The position numbers were made by a program, and so were the translations under genes. From assembly GCA_028335825.1 (NCBI GenBank), contig JAIOKI010000014.1, positions 372,001 to 436,000 on the forward strand: 64,000 bases of DNA. Reading direction: 5' to 3'. The notes under the pieces are model-generated. The model had not been told where the DNA came from and ran no database searches. It worked only from the letters and a program-made list of their open reading frames with translations. Position 1 is the stretch's first letter. Each line of letters begins with the position of its first letter. Shown here one piece after another: positions 9,525 through 18,600 of this stretch. Origin of the DNA: Nosema muscidifuracis (Eukaryota > Microsporidia > Nosematidae).

Positions 9525-9657
9525 AAGGGTGAAAATAATTTGGAATAGAAATAAAAAAAAAAGATCTTCATAGAAAAGTGAAATTTCTTTTTATTTGACT
9601 TTGTTTATTTCCCGCCTAAATATCGAAATAAAATTTTTTTTGTTAGGGAGGTAGGAA
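9525..9657. promoter_or_regulatory. Bidirectional promoter, proteasome alpha3 / Dbf4-like
   Basis: Only 133 bp separate two divergent start codons. Each side carries its own CCC/GGG start signal (9527-9529 and 9646-9648). In the middle is TTTCCCGCC (9608-9616), a strikingly G+C-rich word in this genome that equals the E2F consensus TTTSSCGC. Confidence 0.7.
9608..9616 (+). promoter_or_regulatory. E2F-like site TTTCCCGCC
   Basis: Matches the E2F/DP consensus TTTSSCGC and lies 42 nt before the start codon of a Dbf4-like gene, a G1/S-controlled gene in other eukaryotes. Function is inferred from consensus and context only. Confidence 0.45.
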
Positions 9658-10176
9658 ATGAAAAATTATAAAATATTTAAGAACAAATATATTCTTATAG
9701 AAGATAATCAAAATACATACCAACCTTTTTATAAAGAATATACTAAATGTCCTGAACTATGTTTAACAAGTAAACCATTAGGATGTCCATTTCAAGAAAA
9801 TAAAAAATTTAAGCCAGGTTCTAAGAAGAAAGGTCCTAAAGCTGGATTTTGTGAAGTATGTTATACTAAATATAGTGATTATGATCATCATGTTAAAGAA
9901 TATGAACATAGAGAATTTGCTAAAGATGATAATAATTATAAAAAAATTGATCAATTTATTTTATCTACTAAATTTGATAATTATGATTGTGAACCTGATT
10001 ATGAAATATCAAGTAGTCCATTATCAAGATTTACAAGTTCAGCTATGACTTGTGATTATGAACATGTTTATGATAAAATTATTAATATTTCTAAAGTAAG
10101 TTCTTGTAATAGCGATAACAAACTCGAAGTTGTAAATTTTAAAGATTTTTTAGGGTCAATTATCGATGATAGCTAA
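9658..10176 (+). CDS. DBF4: Dbf4-like regulatory subunit of Cdc7 kinase
   Basis: Activator of the Cdc7 kinase that phosphorylates MCM to fire replication origins. The 172-residue protein is a stripped-down Dbf4: motif M at about residues 12-28 (LIEDNQNTYQPFYKEY) and the C-terminal DBF4-type zinc finger at about 63-100, GFCEVCYTKYSDYDHH with C65, C68, H78 and H84, followed by the usual FA..NNY..IDQFI tail. The N-terminal BRCT-like region of larger Dbf4 proteins is absent. GGG run at 9646-9648, nine nt before the ATG. Divergent from proteasome alpha3; an E2F-like site lies in the shared promoter, consistent with cell-cycle control. Confidence 0.78.
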   Translation: MKNYKIFKNKYILIEDNQNTYQPFYKEYTKCPELCLTSKPLGCPFQENKKFKPGSKKKGPKAGFCEVCYTKYSDYDHHVKEYEHREFAKDDNNYKKIDQFILSTKFDNYDCEPDYEISSSPLSRFTSSAMTCDYEHVYDKIINISKVSSCNSDNKLEVVNFKDFLGSIIDDS

Positions 10177-10562
10177 TTAAAGAAAATTAATTTTTAATTT
10201 CTCAATACAGTTTTTAATAAATGAAAAAAATTTATTTATTATGTCATATAAAATGATAGATATTATTAAATAAAATGATAAATACTATGTAATAGATATT
10301 ATTAAATAATATAAAATGATAGATATTATTTAATATATATTTATTATCAATATACTTCATATTAAATACTTTAATAAAACTCCAAATACTTTAATAGATA
10401 CTGTCAAATACTTTAATAGATACTGTCAAATACTTTAATAAATACTATGTAATATATTTAAATAGATACTATCAAAATTATATTAGATATCAAATACTTT
10501 AATAGATACTATCAAATAAAATATACTTCGTAATAATCACTCCACTTCTAACTGATAATAAT
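10177..10562. repeat. Intergenic tandem repeats (22-bp unit)
   Basis: Spacer between convergent Dbf4-like and IMP3 genes. It contains three tandem copies of a 22-bp unit starting CAAATACTTTAATA at 10383, 10405 and 10427, flanked by degenerate copies and by a related AAAATGATAGATATTATT motif (about 10250-10330). No gene is supported. Confidence 0.7.
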
Positions 10563-11096
10563 TTAATAATCATCTACATCTTCATTATATTCATCAATCT
10601 TCTTCTTTATCTTAGATGTATCCACCCAGTTAATAAAATCTTCCATAGCTCTACTAATAATGATACTTGGCTCAGTAACAATTTTATGACCCAATCTTAC
10701 ATGACCATGTTCAATAAATCGTGTAGAATCAATGAAATTCTCCATCATTCGATTCTTTTTCATTAACATAGGAAGTCTTCTTTCACAGAAATCTGAAACA
10801 GTTATTTTAGTACAATCAAGAAGTTTTTTATTATTTATTAATCCTAGATCATACAATCTTGTTATTAATTTAGTACTAATAGATTTCTTAGTATAATCAT
10901 TTTCTTTAAGTCTACTTAACATCTCACTCAATTTTCTTATTTTACCCGCTATTCTATTATATATGGTATATTCTTCTCTATCTTTAAGTTTATATTTTCC
11001 TATTACAGCATGTTCTCTACTTGTGTTTGTATTCTTCCATTCTAAGAAATTAACTTTTTTTAATAATTTCTGTTCATGAAATTTTAACTGTCTCAT
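10563..11096 (-). CDS. IMP3: U3 snoRNP protein IMP3 (S4 domain)
   Basis: Small-subunit processome component that helps the U3 snoRNA pair with pre-rRNA. The 177-residue protein is full length for the family (yeast 183). Diagnostic features are the opening MRQLKFHEQKLLKKVNFLEW, the REEYTIYNRIAGKIRKL block, an S4 RNA-binding domain at about 107-160 (FCERRLPMLM ... FIEHGHVRLGHKIVTEP) and the C-terminal MEDFINWVDTSKIKKK tail. A CCCC run (11099-11102) sits two nt before the ATG. Downstream is a tandem-repeat spacer shared with Dbf4. Confidence 0.93.
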   Translation of the reverse strand: MRQLKFHEQKLLKKVNFLEWKNTNTSREHAVIGKYKLKDREEYTIYNRIAGKIRKLSEMLSRLKENDYTKKSISTKLITRLYDLGLINNKKLLDCTKITVSDFCERRLPMLMKKNRMMENFIDSTRFIEHGHVRLGHKIVTEPSIIISRAMEDFINWVDTSKIKKKIDEYNEDVDDY

Positions 11097-11149
11097 TTGG
11101 GGTGAAAGTATTAAAAAAATATTTTTGAGAGATGTACTTGTTTTATAAA

Positions 11150-11375
11150 ATATATTAAAGTACTTTATTTTATAATAGACTAAAGTACTTTATTTTATAA
11201 TAAATATATAATAAATATATAATAAATATATAAATATATAATAATATATAATAAATATATAATAATATATAATAAATATATAATAATATATAATAAATAA
11301 TTAATATATAATAAATATATAATAAATAATTAATATATAATTAATATATAATAAATATATAATAAATGTTAAAAT
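11150..11375. repeat. Low-complexity TAATAAATATA tract
   Basis: About 200 bp composed almost only of A and T, with reiterated TAATAAATATA words, between two minus-strand genes. A likely slippage hotspot; no gene. Confidence 0.8.
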
Positions 11376-11389
11376 ACTAGTAAATTAAT

Positions 11390-11689
11390 TTATTTATAAA
11401 TATTTAGTAAAGAATATCCACCAACAGATACTACAAATACAATAAATCCTATAACTACTGTATAAAAAAGAAATCCAACTTTTTCTTCTGTAAGCATTAA
11501 TTTCTGAAACACAACTGAATTATTTCTTGGATCTTCTTCATAATTTAATTTTACTTGTTCTTTTGTTTCAATAAAAGTAAGATTTAGATTTTTATCAATA
11601 AATTTTTTAGTTACTTCTTCTTCTTCAATATTTTCTAATCCACAATATATGCTAGTAAATAAAAAACTGATAAAAATAAATTTTTTCAT
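11390..11689 (-). CDS. Small type I membrane protein, unknown family
   Basis: A 99-residue protein with a signal peptide (MKKFIFISFLFTSIYCG, about 1-17), an acidic luminal or extracellular stretch and one C-terminal transmembrane helix (about 72-95: VGFLFYTVVIGFIVFVVSVGG) with a very short tail. The open frame extends 16 codons upstream, but a CCCC run at 11694-11697, four nt before the ATG at 11689, and the signal peptide starting exactly there make the shorter form the real gene. It lies in the core-gene block, so it may be a conserved secretory-pathway component, but I do not recognise it. Confidence 0.75.
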   Translation of the reverse strand: MKKFIFISFLFTSIYCGLENIEEEEVTKKFIDKNLNLTFIETKEQVKLNYEEDPRNNSVVFQKLMLTEEKVGFLFYTVVIGFIVFVVSVGGYSLLNIYK

Positions 11690-12149
11690 AAATGGGGATA
11701 AATTTTTTATTACATTTTTAAAATTAATCTTTATCATACAATTTAGAAAAGAGATGTGCTAAGAAGTCTTTGTATAGATTGTAGTATATTAGAACATTTA
11801 GAAAAAGAGCTGTGTAGAACATGACGGTTATGATCTAATTTTATTTTATATTAAAATAGGAGATACTTAACCAATTAAAATATCAAGGAGAAAGATAGAT
11901 TTATTAAAAATATAATGTTATTTATAAATATTTAAATTACATATTTAAATAAATTACAAATTAAGTAATGAATATTTCTTATAAATTACAAATTAAGTAG
12001 TGACTATTTCTTATAGATTAAATAGTTTTTTAATTTAAATAAATTAATTTATAAGAAATAATTATTTAATTTATAATTTACAAGTAACTACTTAAATATG
12101 TAATTTTTAAGAAATAAATTAATCTACTTAATTTATTTATTTACATATT
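11690..12149. repeat. Spacer with imperfect inverted repeats
   Basis: At 11925-12140 the words AATTACAAATTAAGTAGTG and their near reverse complement (ACTACTTAAATATGTAA) recur on both sides of an AATTTATAAGAAATAA centre, so the region could fold into a long imperfect hairpin. A short direct repeat TAGAAAA(A)GAG.TGTG lies near 11750 and 11800. No gene is supported. Confidence 0.5.
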
Positions 12150-12512
12150 CTAAATAGTATAATTCAATTTACTAAGTATATTTTCTATTTGTCTATCTTC
12201 TTTTTCTAATTCTTTTAATTTATTCTTAATTTCTTGACAATACCCTTCATTAAAATCTTCAGACTTGAAATTATTGACACCCTTTTCTATTTTAATTCCT
12301 CCTTCATTTATAAAAATATTTAAATCTTCTAGTATTTCATATACTGACTCTAAATATTTACAAATATGTCTTATACTATCTTCTTCTGATAAACTAGTTT
12401 CAATATATAAATGAATATACTTCATCTTTCTATTTGTATTGAGTATTAAATATTTCTCCTTAAGAATTAATAAAGGAAAATTTATATTTGTAGTAGAAGT
12501 AAATATTTTCAT
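12150..12512 (-). CDS. Hypothetical protein, 120 aa, helical C-terminus
   Basis: Not recognised. The N-terminal half has short strands (INFPLLILKEKYLIL, MKYIHLYIETSL); the second half is helical, ending in a Lys/Glu-rich coiled-coil-like stretch (KNKLKELEKEDRQIENILSKL). No signal peptide or membrane helix. The longest frame begins 8 codons further up, but the ATG at 12512 with a CCC run three nt upstream (12515-12517) is preferred. Position in the core block and a good start signal argue for a conserved but divergent gene, perhaps a small complex subunit. Confidence 0.65.
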   Translation of the reverse strand: MKIFTSTTNINFPLLILKEKYLILNTNRKMKYIHLYIETSLSEEDSIRHICKYLESVYEILEDLNIFINEGGIKIEKGVNNFKSEDFNEGYCQEIKNKLKELEKEDRQIENILSKLNYTI

Positions 12513-12756
12513 AAGGGATAGATAAAATTTAAACAAACATTCTTTAAAGATTGCAATAACTTAATTTGATCATAGAAAATATAAGTCTATTAAAAAACTT
12601 TATAAGATCATAGAAAATATAATAGCTTGATTAAAATATAAGTCTATTAAAAAACTTAATTAAATTATAAAATACAATAACTTAATTAAAATATAAGTCT
12701 ATTAAACTCAATTAGTTCAAAATATAACTACTTAATAAGATCATAGAAAATAAAAT

Positions 12757-13692
12757 TTAATTAACATCCATCTTAGACAATAAGTCATTAATATTTCTAT
12801 CAGTACTAGGATATTCAATATAATCATAAGCAATATCATAAAAATCAGGTAAAAATGGTACATTTTTATACATCTTATCATTAGAAAAATATTTAGTTAA
12901 ATATTCTATAATTTCAAATTTAATAACTTTTTTATCTTTCATAATTCTACTAGAAAATATTTCTTCTTTTAAATCTGCATAAATAGATAATTCTACTGGT
13001 TTAGTCTCTTTTCTTTCTTTAATATTTTTATATATATTTATTAATAAATCTGTTTCTTTCTTTAAATTATTCAAATATTCTGATTCTACATAATTATCCT
13101 TAAGAAATTCTAAGAATTTTTCTACAACTTTATTTAAATTATCAAGTTTTTTACTTATACATTCAATTCTAGAATTATCTTTTTTAATTAATTTTTTTAT
13201 ACCCTTTAATTTATTCTCAATTCTTGTTATATATATAATAAGCATGCTATTATATTTTTTATCAGTAATTATATACTTATTATTAATATAATCTATCTTC
13301 TTCTTATCAGTATTAAATAATATCTCAATATCATTCCATAAATATTTTGATTTTATCTTGTTAATATCAAAATTAAGATTATTCAATAAATTGTCTATTT
13401 CATCTACAAATGTATCAAAATTTTCAAGTTTAGATCTTAAAATTAAAATATCTTGTATTTTATTAGATAAGAGACATTTTATATACTCAGTGTATAAAGG
13501 TAAATTTATTGACTTGAGTAATTTTAAATTCTTTTTTAAATATTTCTTACTGTTTAGTAAATAATATTTACATGTATTGAGTTCTATCTTGTTAATTAAA
13601 TTATCCTTTTTTTTCATTGTTATTGCTTTGTATTCTTTAGATGGGAAATTGTATTTATGCCTGACTTGATTTATATTTTCAAAAATATCCAT
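12757..13692 (-). CDS. SRP68-like signal recognition particle protein (tentative)
   Basis: A 311-residue helical, Lys/Asn-rich protein. The N-terminus (INQVRHKYNFPSKEYKAIT, then a basic MKKKDNLINKIEL) follows the pattern of SRP68, which opens with R-x-x-x-G-L/D-Y-x-x-Y-x-x-Y-C and an R/K-rich helix binding SRP RNA. The C-terminus has LPDFYDIAYDYIEYP, resembling the SRP68 motif P-x-F-F-D-x-A-x-x-x-x-x-x-P that contacts SRP72. It would be about half the size of human SRP68 (627 aa). No membrane segment. CCCC run at 13695-13698, two nt before the ATG. The call rests on the two ends only; a coiled-coil protein of other function is possible. Confidence 0.5.
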   Translation of the reverse strand: MDIFENINQVRHKYNFPSKEYKAITMKKKDNLINKIELNTCKYYLLNSKKYLKKNLKLLKSINLPLYTEYIKCLLSNKIQDILILRSKLENFDTFVDEIDNLLNNLNFDINKIKSKYLWNDIEILFNTDKKKIDYINNKYIITDKKYNSMLIIYITRIENKLKGIKKLIKKDNSRIECISKKLDNLNKVVEKFLEFLKDNYVESEYLNNLKKETDLLINIYKNIKERKETKPVELSIYADLKEEIFSSRIMKDKKVIKFEIIEYLTKYFSNDKMYKNVPFLPDFYDIAYDYIEYPSTDRNINDLLSKMDVN

Positions 13693-14119
13693 TTGGGGTA
13701 AAAAAGAAAATTTTAATAAAATATTATTTATTATGTTATTTATTATAATGTTTTTTATAATGTTATTTATTATGATATTTATTATGTTATTTATAATATT
13801 ATTTAAATGTTATTTATTATTGTTTTGATCTAGGATAATTTAATTGAATATTTTAAATAGGTTAGGTTAATAGAATTTTTCTTTAGTATTTAACCAATAA
13901 AATTTTAAAATAGCATAAAAAACTATAAAACATATTTTATAAAGATATTGCATAAAAAAATAACAAAAGATATATTTTTAAAAAATAGCATAAAAAACTA
14001 CATAAATAAATATCCTTACAATATTGCATAAATATATCATTAAAGACATTGCAAAACATGTCCTTCATAATGAAATTTTTCTTAAAAAATAGATAAATTT
14101 TTTATTGTGTACTACCCTT
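13693..14119. repeat. Divergent promoter spacer with TTATTTATTATG repeats
   Basis: Spacer between the divergent SRP68-like and Dbp5 genes. Several copies of a TGTTATTTATTAT word lie at about 13710-13825, and a motif around TAGCATAAAAAACTA recurs near 13910 and 13985. No other gene is supported. Confidence 0.6.
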
Positions 14120-15394
14120 ATGATTGAAGAATCAAATGTACAGAATGAATATGAAGTAGCCAAAGAACTTTATGAATCTATTAAAAATGATACAAAAAGT
14201 CTGGAGAATAAAAATAATCAAGATGATTTAGAAATACAAAATGCTGATAAATTTCTAGCTAAAGAATATTTTGAAGAAATGAAACTTGATCAAAATCTTT
14301 TAAATTCAATTTATGAAGCAGGATACAAAAAACCTAGTCTAATACAAAAAGTAGTTATTCCAGCTATAAAAGATGGAAATAATGTAGCAGTACAGAGTAA
14401 AAGTGGTACTGGTAAAACTATAGCTTATCTAGTAGGTATGCTATCAAGAATAGAACCAGGAAATGGAACACAAGCTGTTATCTTAAGTCCTACTAGAGAA
14501 CTTAATATGCAAATATATGAAGAATTATCAAAATTAACTAAAAGTCTTGGAATTCAATGTTTTTTAGCTTTAAGAGATAAAATATCAGAAGGTTTAAATC
14601 ATGAAATTATTTTAGGAAGTCCTGGATCTGTTCTTTCTTTATGTACTCGTAGACAATTAAATTATAAAAATCTTAAAGTTTTAATATTAGATGAGACTGA
14701 TGTTTTATTAGATAAAAGTACGATGGGATCACAAACTTTTAGATTATTAAAAGCTTTTGAAAATTCTCAGAAGATTTATATATCAGCCACTTATAATGAA
14801 GATATAAAAAGGACAATAACAGCTTATTCTCCTAATTGTATATCTTTATATGAGAAGAATAATTCTAAACCTGATGAAATAAAACTCTATCATATTGATA
14901 TTCATTATAAAGATAAATTGAATGCATTAGAAAGTATTTATGGAATTCTTACAGTAGCACAAGTTATTGTATTTGTATCTAAGAAATCTACAGTAAAATA
15001 TCTTGAAAAAGTTTTATCTAAAGATTTAAATTCTGTATCAATACTTCATGGAGATCTTTCATCTGAAGAAAGAGATAGAGCAGTTAATAAATTTAAAACT
15101 TCAGAATGTAAAATATTAATTACTACTGATGTTTTTTCAAGGGGAATGGATATTCCTCAAGTAAATTTAATAATAAATTATGATCTTCCTTATAATAAAG
15201 ATGAATTAATGATAGAGACTTATATTCATAGAATAGGAAGATCTGGTAGATTTGGTAGATCAGGATTTGTTATTGATATGATAGGAAATGAGAAAGAGTT
15301 AATTGATTATATAAGAATACAAGAATCTTTAAATACAATATCCAAAGGATTTAGTGTATCAGCTTTGGAAGAAGTAACACTTAATGAAAAATAA
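14120..15394 (+). CDS. DBP5: DEAD-box RNA helicase Dbp5 (DDX19) type
   Basis: ATP-dependent helicase acting at the cytoplasmic face of the nuclear pore in mRNA export. The 424-residue protein shows a Q motif (FEEMKLDQNLLNSIYEAGY, then KPSLIQ), motif I SKSGTGKT, Ia PTREL, III SATY, IV VIVFVSKK, V TTDVFSRGMDIP and VI HRIGRSGRFGR. The QSKSGTGKTIAYLVGMLSRIEP stretch in two halves (QSKSGTGKT, then MLSRIEP) and INYDLP...TYIHRIGR point to Dbp5. Motif II reads DETD instead of DEAD. The frame opens upstream at a TTG, but the ATG at 14120, two nt after CCC at 14115-14117, is the start. Confidence 0.82.
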   Translation: MIEESNVQNEYEVAKELYESIKNDTKSLENKNNQDDLEIQNADKFLAKEYFEEMKLDQNLLNSIYEAGYKKPSLIQKVVIPAIKDGNNVAVQSKSGTGKTIAYLVGMLSRIEPGNGTQAVILSPTRELNMQIYEELSKLTKSLGIQCFLALRDKISEGLNHEIILGSPGSVLSLCTRRQLNYKNLKVLILDETDVLLDKSTMGSQTFRLLKAFENSQKIYISATYNEDIKRTITAYSPNCISLYEKNNSKPDEIKLYHIDIHYKDKLNALESIYGILTVAQVIVFVSKKSTVKYLEKVLSKDLNSVSILHGDLSSEERDRAVNKFKTSECKILITTDVFSRGMDIPQVNLIINYDLPYNKDELMIETYIHRIGRSGRFGRSGFVIDMIGNEKELIDYIRIQESLNTISKGFSVSALEEVTLNEK

Positions 15395-15616
15395 TAAATT
15401 TATTTGTTTGTCAGAGTAAAATATTTAATAAAACTAATGATGATATTTTTATAAACTTATTAATTTAATATATTTGATTAAATAATAAAATATAATCTAA
15501 TATAGTCAATTAATAATAATACATTATATTTAATTAATAAAATATAGTCAATTAATTAATACAATAAACTCAATTAATAAACAAATATATTTATAATAAA
15601 TTAAATTTTAATCACA
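15395..15616. other. Convergent 3' spacer
   Basis: 222 bp of near-pure A+T between convergent Dbp5 and the large membrane protein gene, with recurring ATAGTCAATTAAT words (about 15500-15560). No gene. Confidence 0.6.
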
Positions 15617-18600
15617 TTAATCAATTTCATACCCATCTTCCATTTCTACTCCATTTTCATTCTTTTCTAAATTTTTATTTTTTGCATATTCAATTTCTAT
15701 AAAGTTTCTTCCATAATCACTATTAAAAAAATAATTTACAAACCATCTCCACCCATATTTAAAACATTTATGCGCTTTTTGCAAAATACTTAATACAAAA
15801 TCTACAGTAATAAATTCAGGTTTAAATTGAACTTTATAATTGAACCCATTTTCTGTATACAACTCTACTTCAAAATCTTTATAATTCCATAATATCTTAG
15901 TTAATGCATAAAAAGATTTAGGTATAGATAAAGACTTAATATTAATTCTTATATATCCATCTGGTATCTGACTTTCTATAAATGAATTATTATATATAAT
16001 ATGATTATTTCCTGTAATTTTAAGTTTAAGTGAATTTATAGCTACAATTCTTAAATTAAATCCACAATATATACATTTTTCACATAAACCTTCTGATATT
16101 GAAGTTGTATTACATTTACTTATTGTACATGGCATATCATCTTTAAGTATCTCTGAAAATAATTCAATAGTCTCGTATGTTAATGATAAATGATATATTG
16201 AAAAAATCCTTCCAGGATTAGCTTTTATAAAAGCTTTATATTTTATATTAATACAATATAAATCACGATTCTCAGATTTCTCTGATAAAAATGTTGGCAA
16301 ATTAATACTTTCATCATTAGATTTAAGTACATCAGTACTTCCACCATCATATAACATCTTAAAAGATTTATGAGAATATACATTTTCAAGATGTGATTGA
16401 CCAAATACAAAATATTTAGATCTTTCTATATTCTCATAAAATTTAACAGAAATTAAATCAAATCTATTTGATTTTAAAGTAAGTACAAATTTATCAGGTA
16501 CTGTATTAAAAAATATTGCAATATATGAAGCAAGCTTATATCTTATAAGATCTTTAAATCCTTGAGAATGAAATCCTAATGATCCATCAAAAGTTATAAA
16601 CTCATCTTTTATACTATCAAATTTAAGATTATCATAAAATACATTTAGTGTACTTAAAGTCTTTTTAGTTTCTTTATCTAATTTAATTTTATCTTTAACA
16701 TGTAATTGTACAAAAAATGATCTAATTAATCTCATAAATGTATCAGGATAATAATTATTAATAGTTTCTTTTTTATATCCATTATATGAATAAGTAAATA
16801 CAGCTAAACTACTCTTATAAAAATTATTAAGTATATCTAAATTCAATACTATAAATGATCCTTGAATATTAAAATCTTTATATATTTCTAATTGACAAAT
16901 ATTTTTACCATTAATAGTTTCAAAAATTAAATTTGATCTTCCAAAATTAAATTCTGCTAATTTAAAATTATTAATTATATCATAATCTAATCCTAACTTA
17001 AAATTAATTTTAGTACGTCTATCTGAAATATTTGAAATATCAGTATCTACTTGTCCATCTAAAATAATTGAAGAAATAATTTGTTTACTTGGATTTCCTT
17101 TAGAAAATAATACATAATTAAAAAATTGACCTAATAAACTACTTAAAATAGTATCTGATCTACCAAATGAAAACTTATCTAAAAATAATCCTCTTAAATT
17201 ATCTATACCATTTATATCAAAACTAAATTTACATTTATCTATTAAAATTGAAGGTATTCCATTTACAACTAATAAATTAAATTTCATATTTTCAATTAAT
17301 TCTAAATGTCTAAAATAAGGATATTTTCTAGCTCCTATTAATAAAGTTAATCCATGATTTTTATCTATATCAAAAAAATTCCTTATTATAAATCCTGATT
17401 TAGTATAATCTGTTAATGATGTCTTATTTCTTAAATTAAATGCCATTTTACCTTTAGAAAGATCTAACATATCTATATAATCTAATATAATATCTTTAAG
17501 ATTAAATATTTTATATTCACTTCTTTTAGAAGGATCAATTTTTTTTATAATATCATTAATTGATATTTCAGATTGACAATCAGAAAGTATATTAATTTTT
17601 ATAGTAGTATTATCTATTAAATTATAATCTTCTATAAAATTTATATTAGGATTAACATAAATATATAAATCTGTTCTTAATATTCCATCAAAATTAAAAT
17701 CTTCATAAACAATAACATTACTTTCACGTATTTCTAATCTAGCTGAAAATATTTCACTTTCAATATTAATTTTAAAATCTGGTATACAAAAAAATACAAA
17801 TTTTTGATTTTCATCTTCATAATTATTAATTAATTCTGAAGAAATAAGAATAGTATTATCATTTGAATTAATATGATGATAAATATCTAAAATTCTATCA
17901 AAAGAATTCTTTTTTCTACTTCTTTCATATAAAATAGTATAACTACGTTCTATATTAAGTCTAATTGATTCTTTATCCCACATTAAAGATATATTTTTAA
18001 AAAATCCTGTATTACTCTTTGATACGATATTTAAAAAGCTTTTTTGATATAAAACTATCTCTAAAAAATCTTGAAATCTATTAATTTCTAAAATAGCTTC
18101 TAATCTTATATATTCATTGCTAGTCTTAAATTTTAATCTAAGTGATGCTCCTGGTGTTCCATTTAACATAAAATTAAATTTATGTTCAATATTATTAAAT
18201 ACAAATTTAGTTTCTTGAGATACTAAAGGAAAATATCCTGGATTAATATCTATATAAGAAATAATTTTGTTTTCATGAGAAAATATTTCTCTTACATCAA
18301 TCAATGGTTCTTTATATTTACAAGTTGTTTTCTTTTTATTTAAAAAAGATCTTCTACTAAAAAATTCATGTAAATAAAACTTAATTGGAAAATTCTTCTT
18401 ATTATGAGAAGGTACACTAAAATCTTTCATGCATAAAAATATTTTTGAATTATTTAAAAATTTACAAAGGGTATTTCTTAATATAAAATAATTACCTTTA
18501 GAAATAAATATAGAAAATTCTAAAGGATTCAAAAATCTTCCTTTAAAAATATCTTGACTTGATATATCAACTATAAATGGTAAATCTCCACCAAATTCAA

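Noticed and set aside
13855-13880. TAGGTTAGGTT, telomere-like words
   Set aside because: Only two partial units inside a gene-dense block; not a telomere or interstitial telomeric array.
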